Assembly (NCBI GenBank): GCA_023105745.1
Contig: JALGQZ010000009.1
Span: 10,340,564-10,404,563 of the forward strand
Length of the DNA stretch: 64,000 nucleotides
Reading direction: 5' to 3'
Origin: Austropuccinia psidii
Lineage: Eukaryota; Basidiomycota; Pucciniomycetes; Pucciniales; Sphaerophragmiaceae
The notes beneath the pieces are model-generated. The model made no database searches. It was not told the DNA's origin and saw only the letters and a list, made by a program, of their open reading frames with translations. Shown here one piece after another: positions 1 through 12,837 of the stretch. How positions within the stretch are numbered: the first letter of the stretch is position 1; every line of letters begins with the position of its first letter. A program made the position numbers and the translations under genes.

Positions 1-1890
1 CATGAGCTGTATGAAAAAGGTGATTCAAAGGAGGAGGATATGGAATTGGCTTGTAATTGTGTCTAATTGGGTTTTGAGCATTGTTTTTGTGTTTTGATCT
101 CAAGTTTTTAGAGAGTTTACCAGAAATTATGATAAAATTAAAAAACAGCCCTTAAGTATTCCTCGGCTAGAATAATAAAAAAACTAAGAGATTTTGATTA
201 GTATGGGTTTCTTTGCATCAGAAATTATTTGGCAAAATTATGATGAAATAACATTAAAGATGATGGAATATGATAAATTTATGATTAAGTGTTCAAAAAG
301 GAAATATATTACCAAGTTTTCTTCTATATTAGAACTATATATGAATTTGATTTTGTTTATATTATTTTAGTGATTATCAAATATCAATTTAATGAAATAA
401 ATGTAACTTTCTTATTGATGATAAAAAATTATTTCATTATTTATTTCAAAATATATATTGAATAGTAAAATTATTAAAAATTGACTTTAAAATTTATTTG
501 GCAGAAATTCCCAATCAACCTTCAATAATTAGTTAATATTTGATTAAAGACACTATTCTTATTATGAAAAAATAAAATTTTTTGTAGTAAGGATAAAGAC
601 TCAATTTCATTAAATAAAATATACTTTAAATAATAAAATTATAAAACAATTAATTCCAAATTGATGCAGAAGCAATTCCAAATGGATTTTGGATAATTAT
701 GTAATGATTGATATAAAAAAAATTAAATAAATAACATTAGTAAAAATTCATACAATTTTATCGAAAAAAAGGTCCTTGATATTTTGTAATTTATTCTCAA
801 TTATTGAGGAAGTCTTTTTATTTAAACTAAAAAGAAAATTAAAAAATCAACAAAAGTATCAAGAAATTCGGAAGCAATTTCAAATTTTCTAGCGCCAAAA
901 AATGAATTCCAAAGGGCTTCTTATTTGGATGATGTATATTTGGAAGCCAAGTAAAGACAGGATGTTGGGCTAATGATGTACATGGAGGGAATCTCAATGT
1001 TAGGTGTATTGTCGATAAGGCCTATAGGTGAGTTTGAAAAAACACATATTCAAACAATTTGAATAGCCCTTTTACTCCAAAACTCAAATATAAAGCCCTA
1101 TTTGTGAGAAACCTAGACCTTTTGAAATTGAAGCAAGGATTAGTTTTCATTATTTCTCAGGTAACAATAAAATATACATTAGTAAAATAATGATGGTTGA
1201 GGATGGTCTTTTGGATGGTTTTTTAAGAAAAAAAAATAATTTAATTAATGGGGAGGGATTGAAATTGACTAGTTTTGAATAATGAAATAGCTTGAATTGC
1301 GAAAAGCAATTTTCTGAATTGAGTTGGAGGAATTAATTAATGTTTTGTTTGTTTTTATTGAGTTTCTGGTAGTGAGAAAAGGTGCTGATTGATAATTAAG
1401 TATTTTTGATAAAACGACTGTATTTGATTAAAAGAGAGCTTAGTTACAAAAAATATTAAATAAGAATATTGGAAATAAATTTTCATGGAAAAACTTTCAT
1501 TAAAAGGCATTCTTTTTTTTGGAAAAAATTCACTTGGTTTTCAAAATTCATTTGACAAATATTCAAATCAATTCATACCATAGTCTTTAAAGGACCTCTA
1601 TACACATATTGAAGCTTCATTTTACATTAAATTCAAAATTAAACTTTCATTACAGCTGATATAAAAGTAGTTAGTCAAAAAATCAAATTTATAATTGATG
1701 AAATCCATAAGTACCACAAACCACAAAAAAACATTTTTAACCTCTTTTAATTACAATTTTCTCAACACATTCTGGTACAAAACATTTCGTCCTTTTACTC
1801 AAAATGATTGAGTTATTATTTCAAGAAAAGTAAATAAATGGATTGATAGTTTATATTTCCATATTTCAAAGTTAATTATTAATCCACTCA
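1..1890. other. AT-rich sequence without a supported gene
   Basis: No open frame above background and no recognisable protein similarity on either strand. The stretch is very AT-rich with short A and T runs. It could hold decayed remains of the Harbinger-type element whose Myb-like gene begins near 1900, but nothing here can be tied to it. Confidence 0.5.
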
Positions 1891-1899
1891 AATATTCTC

Positions 1900-2984
1900 C
1901 CTACCCTGGAAAAAGGCCTAGAAGAGCTCATAACTTCAATTGTCAAATCGATGCAACATTTATTTCCCTTAGATACCATTCCCTTGGTAAATTTATCTTT
2001 TTCAAAATTCTATTCATTCTGAAGTTTTCTCTCCTCAAATTCCAATTTCTTCTTAATCTTTCTCTCTCCAAAAAGCTGATCCTAAACCTTCTTCTCCCCA
2101 TAAAACGCCAATCACATCTCCTTCAAGAATTTTTGAATTTCATTTTTTGGTCTTTTCCACTTCTTTTTAATTCAATTTTTCTTCATCCCACTCCAGCTTT
2201 TGAATTTGAGAAGTTTGAAATTCAAAAAGAAAATTAGCATTAATTAATTCAAATTAATCATGTTTACTCACTATTTTTTTGAAATTCTGATTAATGTGTG
2301 TATGATGGTGAAAAAACATGCATAGATTTTTTTCCACCACTAAACCTTCAAGGTTTAAATTCCCAAACCTTTTCTTATTTTTAATTGGATTTTTATCTAA
2401 ATTTTGTAACTTTCAAAGTCATGGAAGCCCATTAGAAATCTGAATAAATTTTAGGTCCATAATAAATGACACTTCTTACATATTGGTATTCCACACTTGA
2501 TTTATCCCCTCATTCTTGTTTCTAATAAAATTTTTCATGATCTATTTCTTCAAGTTTTAAATCAGAAATTTGCCATGATCTCATTAATTAGTATTCATAT
2601 TCGAAGAGCAAAAATAAATACTGACATCAAGGTTTGGATCACTTTTATCCTGGTTGTTCACAATCAAATAATCCTAATGTGAGTCAAATTTACCAATTGG
2701 TGTGATATTGACCTTGTTACCAAGGGAATTATCCATTTAAGTATAGCATAGACACATTCTTTCCAGATTATGAGCCATTTTCTTGAAATTTGTACCCTTT
2801 TTCCCATCATATTTGTTGAAATTTTAAGAAGTAGCATTCTAAAGCTTTCTGGCCAAAGTATATTTGTCCTTATATGTTTGGAATTGGTCACCCATACTCC
2901 CTGCCATAATCTTTGAGTGGTTTTTGAACTTCTTATTGACCTCAATATCCATTATTTGAAACACTTTTTTTGATTTAAGTTCTC
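1900..2984 (-). pseudogene. Myb/SANT-like Harbinger accessory gene, C-terminal part, decayed
   Basis: On the minus strand 2984-2664 translates, with frameshifts and stops, to a segment containing QTYKDKYTLARKL and then NLERMCLCYT before a stop and MD. The better-preserved gene at 46622-48223 has NYKKKYLATH and KLEKMCPCYERMD in the same order. Further left (about 2200-1900) the minus strand gives a charged coiled-coil stretch (KKLEFEERKLQNE) like that gene's EKERMERQF repeats. Such Myb-like proteins are the DNA-binding partner of PIF/Harbinger transposases. The reading frame is broken many times. The gene is interrupted at 2984 by an LTR and resumes at 16338. The core similarity at 2664-2984 is clear; the extension to 1900 is weaker. 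Confidence 0.6.
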
Positions 2985-3317
2985 TGTAAGGTGTGGATAT
3001 GAAACTTTGATTAAAAATCAAATACTTTTCCTGTCCTCAAAATTTGTATAAGGTACAACATGATTAAAAAGATTTAAGATTTAAGATTTTCAAGAGAAAA
3101 CATGAGAAATCTATGGTTTTTAACCTTATAAGTATAAAACAATAATATCATTAATATTTTTGTTGTTTTACCAACAACAAAAAATTTATCCAAAAATACT
3201 CTAAAAGAGATATTTAAGGCTAAAAAACAAATTTCTTAAGGAAAAATTTAAATTGGAATTAATTGAGAAATTAACTGCAGGAAATTAATATAAGAACAAA
3301 GTCCTTAAAAATATCAT
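2985..3317 (-). repeat. Degenerate Ty3-B-type LTR, left part
   Basis: Starts TGTAAGGTGTGGATATGAAA, the same start as the Ty3-B LTRs at 28957 and 37211. It follows them for about 330 bp with scattered substitutions. At 3318 the LTR is interrupted by Ty3-D and it resumes at 14946. The strand is inferred from Ty3-B, whose LTR has this plus-strand orientation while its genes read on the minus strand. Only an LTR is visible, so this is either a solo LTR or a heavily deleted element. Confidence 0.85.
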
Positions 3318-5419
3318 TGTGGCATTCCATACCTTTTTACCAGTTTCAAGAAATCTTTTAAAAATTAAAAAATTGAAAATCAAGATCACAATGAATAATT
3401 CAGGAAATCACCACTCAAAGGACATTATTAAAAAAATCACACACACCCAGGAACAACTTCAATTGTAGGGAGGAATGGAAGAATTTAGCATTCAGAATAG
3501 AAATAACCAACATATTTCTACAATTAAATAAATGATAGGGGAATCCAATCTTATGGAATTATACAAGAAAACCTACATATAAGCCTTACAGAATCAACAA
3601 TAGGCTTAACACATACAGAAACTCAAAATTACATAAGAAAAGTAACATTGTAACATTATACCCACTCTAAATCCGTCAGGAAGATTATATCACTAAGAAT
3701 CCAATACATCAAAAAGAAAATACAGTTCATATGACACAAGGATCATCTGAAAGTATCAAATCCAACTCAATACATGAAAATCCACTAAAACTTAAAAAAT
3801 ACACAACAATACAGGGGCCCAAATTTGACTTATGCAGTCCACATTCATAAGATCTGGACATTACACAGCCTCAGGATCATCAAATACAACTCAATTCAAC
3901 TTCAACTAGCTACATGAAAGGGGAATACACTAAACTGTAAGCCACACAGAAATTACAGTAATCAAGAATTAAAACTCAAGAAGATATCCCCACATTGCAC
4001 AGCATTATTTCCTGAAACTAAATAAATTTTACAAACAAAATTATACAAGGGCTTATTCACATAACACTACCTTCATCCTTTTAATCACCAGCATTAGTTC
4101 CTCCAGGCTATGCAAGCTGACTAAAGCAGTGAAAAAGACAAGTCACCTGATATTTTTATCATAATCCCCACCAAGCAAAACATCTCAACCTTCATTTTGA
4201 CCAAACAAATGGTGAAAAAATCTCAGTCATATGATACCATTCCCAATTTTACACACTAGCATTAATCTCTCAAGGCTGTGCAAGATTACTGATGCAGTAT
4301 AACAGATAGGTCATCTGACTTTTGTTACAAAAATCTACACCAGCAAAATTATCTCAAGGGCAAGAATAAAACTTTACATGGAGAGCCCATGGGTACTTCT
4401 CACAACATAAAAGGAGGCCTCTCTCTCTCATTTTCTCCTCTTTCCTCATGCAAATAATTATATACCAAAGAGGAGAATAATTATTCATCCCTTACTAGTA
4501 GGTTAATCTAGAAATTATTATTATTAAATTACACTAAATAGTGGTTTATAAATATCTGTAGTTAACAGTAGGTCCGCCTATATTATAAATTCATCTCTTA
4601 GTCAAATCCTCATATTCAAACAAATTAAAAGAAATATTATTATACTCTTCTCACTAGAAGACAAGTCATTATTATTATTATTATTTATCAAATTAAAAAA
4701 TAACAAACAAAGTTACATTAGTAGTTTCATTAAGCTTACTATTAACAGCTCTTATTATCTATTATCATCCCTCTTATCATCAATTATTAGTATTATAAGT
4801 AGTAATCAATCTATAAACCTTCACCAGTATTCTTTCAAAACAACCTATAGTGGTGTTATTATCTATAATACTTATTAGCTATACAATTATTACTATCATA
4901 TATATATTTGACATATTATCAAAATTATTTATCAATTACACTTATTTAAAATATTAAACAACATTATTATATATTATCACTTATATAAAATATTCTCATA
5001 TTAAACTATTCTCCATTAAACAAAATACCTTTAACCAAGAAAACCACTTGAATCACCACTCAGTACTATTATATCTACTATATATTTTACCCAATTATTA
5101 CTTTATTATCCTAAAATCACCTACAAATTTATCTTTTGAAATTATTTTATCTAAATTAGTATTATTATTTTATCATTAGGCTGATTATTGAGCAGGTCTG
5201 ATAGAGACTGCTGAAAAGTCTTCTCTAGTTGTAAAGCCACAATCTTAAATATTGATTTGTGATCTCTGTAGGGAGATTGTTTAGTATATTCAGAGGGGCA
5301 GCTAAACCACCATTAGCACCCTTGGTTACAGGATTACTTCAGCAATTCAAAACTGTTGACCTATGATTTCCCCCTCAAGGACTGCCTTATCCAATCCTAC
5401 ACTAAAAAGGAGTTCCACA
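3318..5419 (+). repeat. Ty3-D 5' LTR
   Basis: Starts TGTGGCATTCCATACC and ends AGTTCCACA, giving 5-bp terminal inverted repeats TGTGG/CCACA. Its partner is 12854-14945. The alignment is continuous with scattered substitutions and short indels. It is unusually long and very AT-rich, with a tract of TTATTATTA-like repeats around 4660-4690. Confidence 0.93.
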
Positions 5420-5421
5420 TC

Positions 5422-5438
5422 TGGTGTCCCAAAAGTGG
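5422..5438 (+). promoter_or_regulatory. Ty3-D primer-binding site
   Basis: TGGTGTCCCAAAAGTGG begins two bases after the 5' LTR. Like normal tRNA-primed sites it starts with TGG, complementary to a tRNA CCA end. It is not the common initiator-Met site (TGGTATCAGAG), and the tRNA was not identified. Confidence 0.6.
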
Positions 5439-5849
5439 CCATTTTCAACTTCAACACTCAATAATCAGTCAATAATCAAAAAAAGATAATAAAATCAACT
5501 TAACTCACAGGAAATATATTTTTTATAAATAATTAACCATCAAAACACTTATACAATCTGGAATCTGGAAACATATCCAATTCCAAATCATCATCACCAT
5601 CACAATTGTCAAATCAATCATACCATTTTTATTATCGAGTGAAAGAAAGAACACCAGAAAATTAAACACCTCAGGATATTGATTGACTCATTGCAACATC
5701 AAGAACATAACAGAAGGAAAAAGAAGAATTAAGGAGATTTTTTTAAGTTAATTCAAGAAGCAAAAAAACAAGAAAAGTACAAAAGAGTTTAAAGGATCAG
5801 TTTATCAAGTAACAATGAATCAACAACAACATCTGACTTACCACCATGA

Positions 5850-8843
5850 CCTGAAGATACTGTAGAAGGACAGTTTGCAGAAGAAATTGAAGAAGAAGAT
5901 CAAACGGTATGGATACAAACTCTTATGAAGAAAATGCAAGATCTATTGTTAACACAAAACAAAAAGAAAGCAAAAAGAAGGGAACATACATCTTACACAC
6001 CTGGAGCCAGTCCAAGTGAGCCTAAATTACCAAGGCATGTTAGGCCTGAAGATTCACAAATATTACCTACACCTGGACCAAGAGCAACCTCTACTCCAGC
6101 AACAGAGCCAAGAACTCAAAATATTCCCAGGAGAGTGTTTGTCACTACACCTAATAACCCAAGTCCATTACAGCAGAAAGTTCCAAGACAAAAAAGACCT
6201 GTGGTTAAAATTAAAGCAAAAGATTACAATCTAAATTTTGATGGAGAAGAAGTAGAGAATTTTATCAAGAAAGTGGAAAGAATAGCTCAAATTGAAGGAG
6301 AAACAGATGAAGACCTAGCAATGAAAATGGCATTTTGGACAACAAACCAAAAGGTGAGTGATAAAATTAAAGCTATTCCAGGTTATGAAGAAAGAAATCG
6401 GACACAGCTCAAGAAAGATCTCATAACAAAATGGGGAAGAGTTGAACCTGAAAGAAGATACAGAAAAGACTCACTGATGAAGCTTTTTTCTAAAACTCAA
6501 GAAGATGGAGGAATTGGTAGTCTATCACAATATGAAAAGTTTATGGGGGAATATGAAAATATTGTTACTTACTTATTAAGATACAGGTATATTCCTCAAG
6601 ATAACATGTTCCATGAAGATTTATTTGACTTCCTCTCAGCTGATATTAGAGGAGCCATAAGTAAGGAAATGATTAAAGATAATGTCATGGTTAGAGCTGA
6701 AGATGGAGGATACCTTATACCACCTATGAATATCCTCAAGAAATACATTGAACAATAATTGGAAGCCAGAATATTAGTAACCAAAACATTCTCATTATCA
6801 AGAGATACAGGAAGGTATGTTACTGAAAATATAAATAAAGTTCACTTTATAGAAGAGGCCTTCCCAGGAATGAATGAAGCTTTTAATAAGATGAAGGAAA
6901 TTACTGAATCCCTCAAAGAACAAAAACTGGAAACTAGAAAGGAGTCACAAGTGGAAAATGAAGATTTTAAGAACTTTATGACCCAACTGGAAGAATTGAA
7001 AAATCTATCAAAACCTCAAAAGGGTGAGGTTACCAATAATAAATTCAATAATCAACAGTTCAAACCAAGAAATGATTTACCTCCATTTTCACAAAAGCAT
7101 ATTCCTTATACACCAGCAAAAAACATACCAAAACCTTATTTCAAATGTTACTACTGTCTGGAGGAAGGACATTCAGTAAATAGATGCAACTATCTCTTTG
7201 ATGATCAAAATAAGAAATGGGTCAGCAGACAAGGAGGTGGATTTTTATTTCCCAATTGGCAAAGAGTACCAACTGATGGGAAAATAACACCAAAGAATTT
7301 AGTGGAAGAATTTTCAAAAGAAGAAGAAGAACTTATCAAGAAAAGAAAAGAAAAAGAAGCTAAAGAATCAAAACATCAACCAAAAGAAGTAAACATAATA
7401 CAAGAAAAGAAAAATGACATTGCAACAGCTATTGCCAAAATTGAAGATTGGGGAAGCTGGCAGCCACCAACCATATCATCAGCCAATGATCCATTTCTCA
7501 ATAATTATGGATTGAGAAACACCAAACAAAGATCCTCAACAAATGAGTATCCAAGTCAAGAACCAACAAAGTAATTACCAAAAATAATGGAAACACCACT
7601 AAAAAAGACACCAAACATACCTGGAGCCTATATTGAAGATGAACATGGTACAGTGGAAAAAACAATTATTCCCACTAAGTTCAAGAAACTTCAAGAGTTC
7701 AAAGAGTAAGAGGGAGCTATCCCATAAGTTAAAGAAAAACAGGATTCTGGAAAGAAGCAGGAATGGACTCAAAATACCATTAAAAACAAGGATATCAAGC
7801 AAGAACACACAGAATTTCAAGAGGTTATGAGTCAAATTATCAAAAAGGTTTTGGATCAGAAAATAAATCTCACCTTAGAACAAGTTCTTATCATTTCACA
7901 CAAAGTTATCAACCAGCTTAAAAATTTGACAACAGAAGAAAGAAGCTTAATCAGCTCACTTGACACAAAAGAAATTCAAACCAAACTCATAAACCACCAT
8001 TTAGGAGATTATGAATAGCCCAAACTACATTATGCCTGTCCATTGGGATTTATGAAAGTGTGCCTAGGTGAAGAAGGACATGAAATAATGGAATTAGTAG
8101 ATACAGTATTAGAATTGAACATAATAACAGAAGATTCAGAAATAAAAGCAGGACTCACCACAAGATGTCTCAACATGAATTTAAGAGGAATTGGTGGTCA
8201 CTGTACCTCAATTGTTGGATTAGCAGAATTTACCCCAATTACGCTAGCTACTGGGGAAGAAAGAAATATACACCTTTTTGTGGCAAGGGAAGCAGTACAC
8301 ACAGTATTGGGAAGGCCCTTCCTTGCAGAAAATACCATTAGATTAGACTTTTCTCAACAAAAGGGGCAAATATTCAGTTATACAGAGCCAGATGGAAGAA
8401 GGCTTTGCTTACCAATTTTCTCACCACAGAAAGTAGGATGGAGAGAGAACCCACCAGCAGGAATGAAAAAATGTGCAGTCTCTAAACTGGAAGATTGGAA
8501 AGAATTACCAGTAGAAAAAGAACCAATTTCCAACTATCAGGAAATTTCAGAAAAACATCCTCACCAAGTATTTAAGGAAAAAGAAATAATGGAATCTGAA
8601 TATGAAAGGGAAATAAAAGTGGAATTAGCCTCAGTTAATACAGAAGATATTAAGCCAAATCCTAAAGAAATAACTCTTACAGGAATTACAATCCCAAGAA
8701 GAGAAAAAGTAAATACTTGTCACCAAATATTTCAAGCCATCAACAGTTATAATCTAAAAATCCTGAGAAATCAGAAGAAAACCACTCACCAAGCTTCTCT
8801 CATCTATCAAAGCCTTAAAATCCCTTTCAAAAGGAATATTTAA
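5850..8843 (+). pseudogene. Ty3-D Gag-protease, interrupted by stops
   Basis: One frame (codons starting at multiples of 3) runs from at least 5850 to the stop at 8843. In-frame stops lie at 6756, 7572, 7707, 7725 and 8016, and a TGA lies just upstream at 5847. The sense sequence is coherent across every stop. Visible parts are a Pro-rich N-terminus, a Gag capsid-like helical region (about 6190-6900), a CCHC zinc knuckle with ligands at 7146, 7155, 7170 and 7185, and a retropepsin-like domain at about 8040-8400. The protease keeps LRGIGGH and VLGRPFL, but its active-site triplet reads Asp-Thr-Val at 8100-8108 instead of Asp-Thr-Gly. Near 8760-8767 the frame shifts and the reading continues as the next entry. 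Gag would package element RNA in cytoplasmic particles. As it stands this copy cannot make the full protein. Confidence 0.85.
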
Positions 8844-10512
8844 GAATAGTTGGAAGTCAAGTATCAAACCAGCTGCAACAATAATTAATGTCACAGTGGG
8901 AGAAAGGAATTTGCACTCAAATTCTAATACATCAGCATTCAATTCCTTGAAAGAAATTCCGCTCAAACACAAAATTACCATAAATAAAGATCTCAAACAT
9001 CAAGACCACTCTTTAGTTCAGGAAGGAAGTATTAGCTCAACTTCAAAGCCTAAAGAATCTGAAGAATTAAACAAAAAATTGGAATATATCATGAAAAATC
9101 AATCAACAAATGGAAATGATTATGGTCAAGGCACTTTCAAGAAATCATCCAGAAAACCCAACATAAAAAATAATGGGGATAAAGGTAAGTCACTCTTACC
9201 GCAAGAAGTAACCAGTCCACCAATTTTATTTTCAAAGTTACTCAAACCAGAAGCATCACTCAAAAAGGAAAATGATGAAATTCAGAAACTTCAACTTTTC
9301 CACTCAAATATGGTAAACATTTACCCAAGGCTTATTATGGAAAATAAAGATATTATAAAACAAAACCTAAATAAGTCAAAAATTGAAATAAGAAAATCAG
9401 AACAAGAATTGGAAAAAGAACTCACTCAAGAACCAAAAGAAGAATCAGATACTTATCTTCCCAAAGAAAATAACCTATTTCATATCCATACATCCAATAA
9501 GGATCCAACATTCCCAGAATATTCTCAACACCTTGAAAATTTCAACCCAAGAAGAGAATTGAATAAGGAAATCCAACTTGAAAATGAAGCTATCAAGCAA
9601 GTGGTAACTGTAGAAAAAGGAAGTGAAATTACCAAAAATGAAGATCCAATTAACCTAAAACCTCAAGATTTTACCAACAGCAGAAATCCTATGGAACAAT
9701 ATCTTATGGAAAACAAATCAGAGCCAAATGAAATAGATAAGTCAAATTCTATAAATCATTCAACCAAGGCAAAAGAGGAAGACTCACCTACCCCACAATA
9801 TCACTCTGATAAAGATAATTCAAATTTGAATCTGGGAATAAATTACCTTTCTTTGGACAAAGCCAAAGAAATCCAAATAAATAAAAATGAAGAAATAAAT
9901 GAAGAAATCAGTAACAGACAGCAGAAACAGGATCAAGAAGCTTTATTAAAACAAACAAATATTGAAGAACTTGAAGCAGATGGAATTTTACTTACAGAAG
10001 ACCAATTTCCCTTGGAAGGCTATACACATTGAAAGCCTTTGAGGAATGAAAATTGCAACCTGGTACTGTACAAAATAACTGAACAAGATCATCAATGCTC
10101 AACCCTACATGTAAAATGGCTAGAAGAAATAAAGAAAGCACCAAATGAAAGAACTGAGATTAAAAAAGGAAAGCTCACCAAGTAAGAAAGGGAATATTTT
10201 TGGATGGCTCAGAATAAAAAGCTATGGCCACGCTTGCAAGCCCATTTGGCAAGGCAATATCAAAATTCAACACAAAATAAGGGTTGGAAAGAGAACAACA
10301 ATAAAAATGGAAACACTTATTATGAGTATTTAAGTGATGAAGAAGAATTGCAAGATCAATATATCAATAATGAAAGAAGAAATGAACTTACAGCTAAAAA
10401 GAGCAAATTCAAGGGCATCATTGGCAACAAATTCTCACATCCTCAATTATTTTTTTATAACAATCATGTGTTTCTTTCTTATCTTATCCATTTTATTGTT
10501 TTTTTTTTCTAG
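8767..10512 (+). pseudogene. Ty3-D ORF2: disordered Lys/Glu/Asn-rich region with hydrophobic C-terminus
   Basis: The frame is open from 8767 to the TGA at 10030 (378 residues from a GTG at 8896). It continues in the same frame through that stop and a TAA at 10183 to 10512. The first part is very rich in Lys, Glu, Asn and Gln, with no recognised domain. The last part has conserved-looking motifs (HVKWLEEIKKAP, WPRLQAHLARQYQ, YEYLSDEEELQ). It ends with a hydrophobic stretch of about 20 residues that could be a membrane anchor. The upstream overlap with the Gag-PR frame suggests one original polyprotein of about 1500 residues, split by a frameshift near 8765. An env-like or Gag-extension role is possible; I do not recognise the family. 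Confidence 0.6.
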
Positions 10513-10559
10513 TCTCAAACATCCATATAAAAATTCAAAAAAAAAAATACTTTTTTGAC

Positions 10560-11940
10560 TTTATTATTTTATTATTATTCTTTCTCAAAAAAAAAATTAT
10601 TATGTTTTTTTTGAATTTTTATTTTTTTTCTAATCAAAAATAAATAAATAAAATAAAAAATAAAATAATAATAATAATAACAAAATAAAACAAAAAGAAG
10701 AAAAAAAATTGATTGCAATCAAGGGTGGATTACATTACTTTACAATACACAAAACAAAAACAAAAAATTAGTAATTTTTTTTATTTTATATTTTTTTATT
10801 ATTTTCTCTAAATAATAATAATAATAATAATGATAAAAAGAAAAAAAACAAAAAAAACAAACAAAAAGAGAAGAAAAAGAAAAAGAAAAACAACCGATCG
10901 GGACTAAAGAGGAAGAATACAGTACTGTACATTGAATAGACAACACAAAACAAAAAAAAGATAAAAAATATATATATATATATAAAATAAAAAATAATAA
11001 TAATAAAATAAACAAAAAGAAAAGAAAAAGATCAATTGCAATGGAAAAAGAAAAGCACTGCACTATAATGTGCAGTGTAGAATTTACTCAAACAAAAATT
11101 AAAAAAAATAATGAGAAATAGAATTTGGATGAAAGTAAAAAAAAAGGAAACACCCACGGCTAGAAAACAAATTCAAATACTTCAAATTTGAAGTATTCAC
11201 ACTAGGTTAAAAAAACAAAAAAAACAAAAAAAGAAGAGAAGAGAATTTTTTATCACTTAAAATTTAAATTATACTTTACTTATTTATGTTTTATATTTTT
11301 CATCAAATTGCTTAAATTATGAATTATATTTTATTTTTTATTAATTACTAAATGCATATATACATATATATATATATATTACTATTACATTTATACTTTA
11401 TGTATTATTCATATTATCTTTATTAATCATTATTATTTTCTTAGTTTTATTTATTTGTTTTATCTTATTTTATCTTATTATTCAAGATATTTATTATTAT
11501 CATTTTTTTATGCTCTATATTAATATATTATTATTTTTTAAAAAAAACTAGTAAATAAAAATAAAAAATAAATAACTAAATAAATAAAACAGAAAAAAGG
11601 GGGATAAATAGTATACCTTTTTATCTTATCAATAATTAATATTCTCAATACAAATTGCTTATTGTTATTTTTTATGTGTAAAAATGATTTTACTAAAAAT
11701 AAATTTATATATCTATATAGAATACTTTATAATTCTTTTATCCTGGTTTTTTATCTTTAATTCTTATTCTTGAAAAAGAATTCTACTTACAGTGTATTAT
11801 TTTTAAGTTCTTTAATTTTTTGTATTATTTATGTCATATTTAACTTTGTTATCATCATTTTTATATACTCTGTGATATTTTATTATGACTTTACAAAGAA
11901 AAAAAACATCATCATCAATATAAAACATGGAAAGTAGGTC
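10560..11940. repeat. Low-complexity AT-rich stretch with microsatellites
   Basis: Noncoding part of Ty3-D. It contains runs of aataataat (10665-10680), taataataa (10812-10832), alternating AT (10970-10983 and 11362-11380) and A-rich blocks. Open frames on either strand here are homopolymer artefacts. Confidence 0.8.
11176..11197. repeat. 22-bp perfect palindrome
   Basis: The half-site AATACTTCAAA is followed directly by its reverse complement with no spacer. It lies in the noncoding 3' region of Ty3-D. Confidence 0.85.
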
Positions 11941-11943
11941 ACA

Positions 11944-11982
11944 ATTATTAAATGGAGAGGGGGGTTTTCCCCATTTAATAAT
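11944..11982. repeat. 12-bp inverted repeat around a purine tract
   Basis: ATTATTAAATGG (11944-11955) pairs perfectly with CCATTTAATAAT (11971-11982). The 15-base loop contains a second small GGGG-TTTT-CCCC stem. The left arm and loop include ATGGAGAGGG, the same purine core as the polypurine tract at 12841. Confidence 0.85.
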
Positions 11983-12164
11983 CATAAATGGGTTGTAATT
12001 TAGTCTTGTTATGAAGAGGATGAAAGGGGTATTAATATTACTAAAGGTTACAGAAGGTGGATATTAGGCCTTGACACTATTCCATATAATAAAGAAAAAG
12101 AAGGAGGGGACAAAACAAATCCAATTAAGCAAATATTTCAAAACACAACTGAAAACTTAAGATG

Positions 12165-12484
12165 AGGTCCTAGATAAGACCATAAGCTTTCTGAATCATT
12201 ATTATATCTTTCATCAAGACAATTCAATAAATTTCAACTCAAGAAAAGGTCCATGATATGACCTTAAACTGTCTAAATATTCCACTTTTTTATTTATCAT
12301 CAACAAATTGACTCAATAAATGGTCCTTGATAAGACCTTAAAATGTCTAAATAATTCTCTTATAGTACTTATTCAAAATCAATAATCAATAAAGGGTCCT
12401 GAGTATGACCTTAAACTTCCTCATCACCATTATTTTATGCTAATTACAGTCTCAGGACTAAAGCAGAGGTCCTGGATGAGACCT
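12165..12484. repeat. Five spaced copies of a GGTC-N8-GACC hairpin unit
   Basis: Dyads occupy 12166-12181, 12248-12263, 12322-12337, 12395-12410 and 12468-12483. Each has GGTC, exactly eight bases and GACC; most also have flanking A/T pairing and a following TTAAACTGTCTAAAT-like block. Unit spacing is 82, 74, 73 and 73 bp. Sequence between the dyads is only loosely conserved, so the constraint centres on the dyad. It lies about 370 bp upstream of the Ty3-D polypurine tract. Confidence 0.85.
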
Positions 12485-12837
12485 TAAACTGTACCTTTTT
12501 GTTTTATGAGTAATTTATTTTATTTTATGGCAACACTGGTGGAAATATTTAATCAAGATAATTTATTAGTCGCTGGAAGAATTTTCATCAGATGGAGAGG
12601 GAAATCACCCTAAATCAGTATTGATGATATAGGACAACATTAACATGGATAAACAAACAAACAAGAAGAAACAACAGGGTCCAAATCAAATAAGAAGATA
12701 TGGAGATTCAAACTCAATATAAAAAGCCATATATGGAATTATCAACTGAATTTATTGAAATATAAATCTAAAGAAGGAAAGTTCTCACTTATGAACCCAG
12801 GATACTGTACTTGAAACTGGAATGCTGGGGACAGCAT

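Noticed and set aside
10740..11063. 107-codon hydrophobic minus-strand frame
   Set aside because: Phe/Tyr/Leu-rich translation of A-rich low-complexity DNA; no sign of a real protein.
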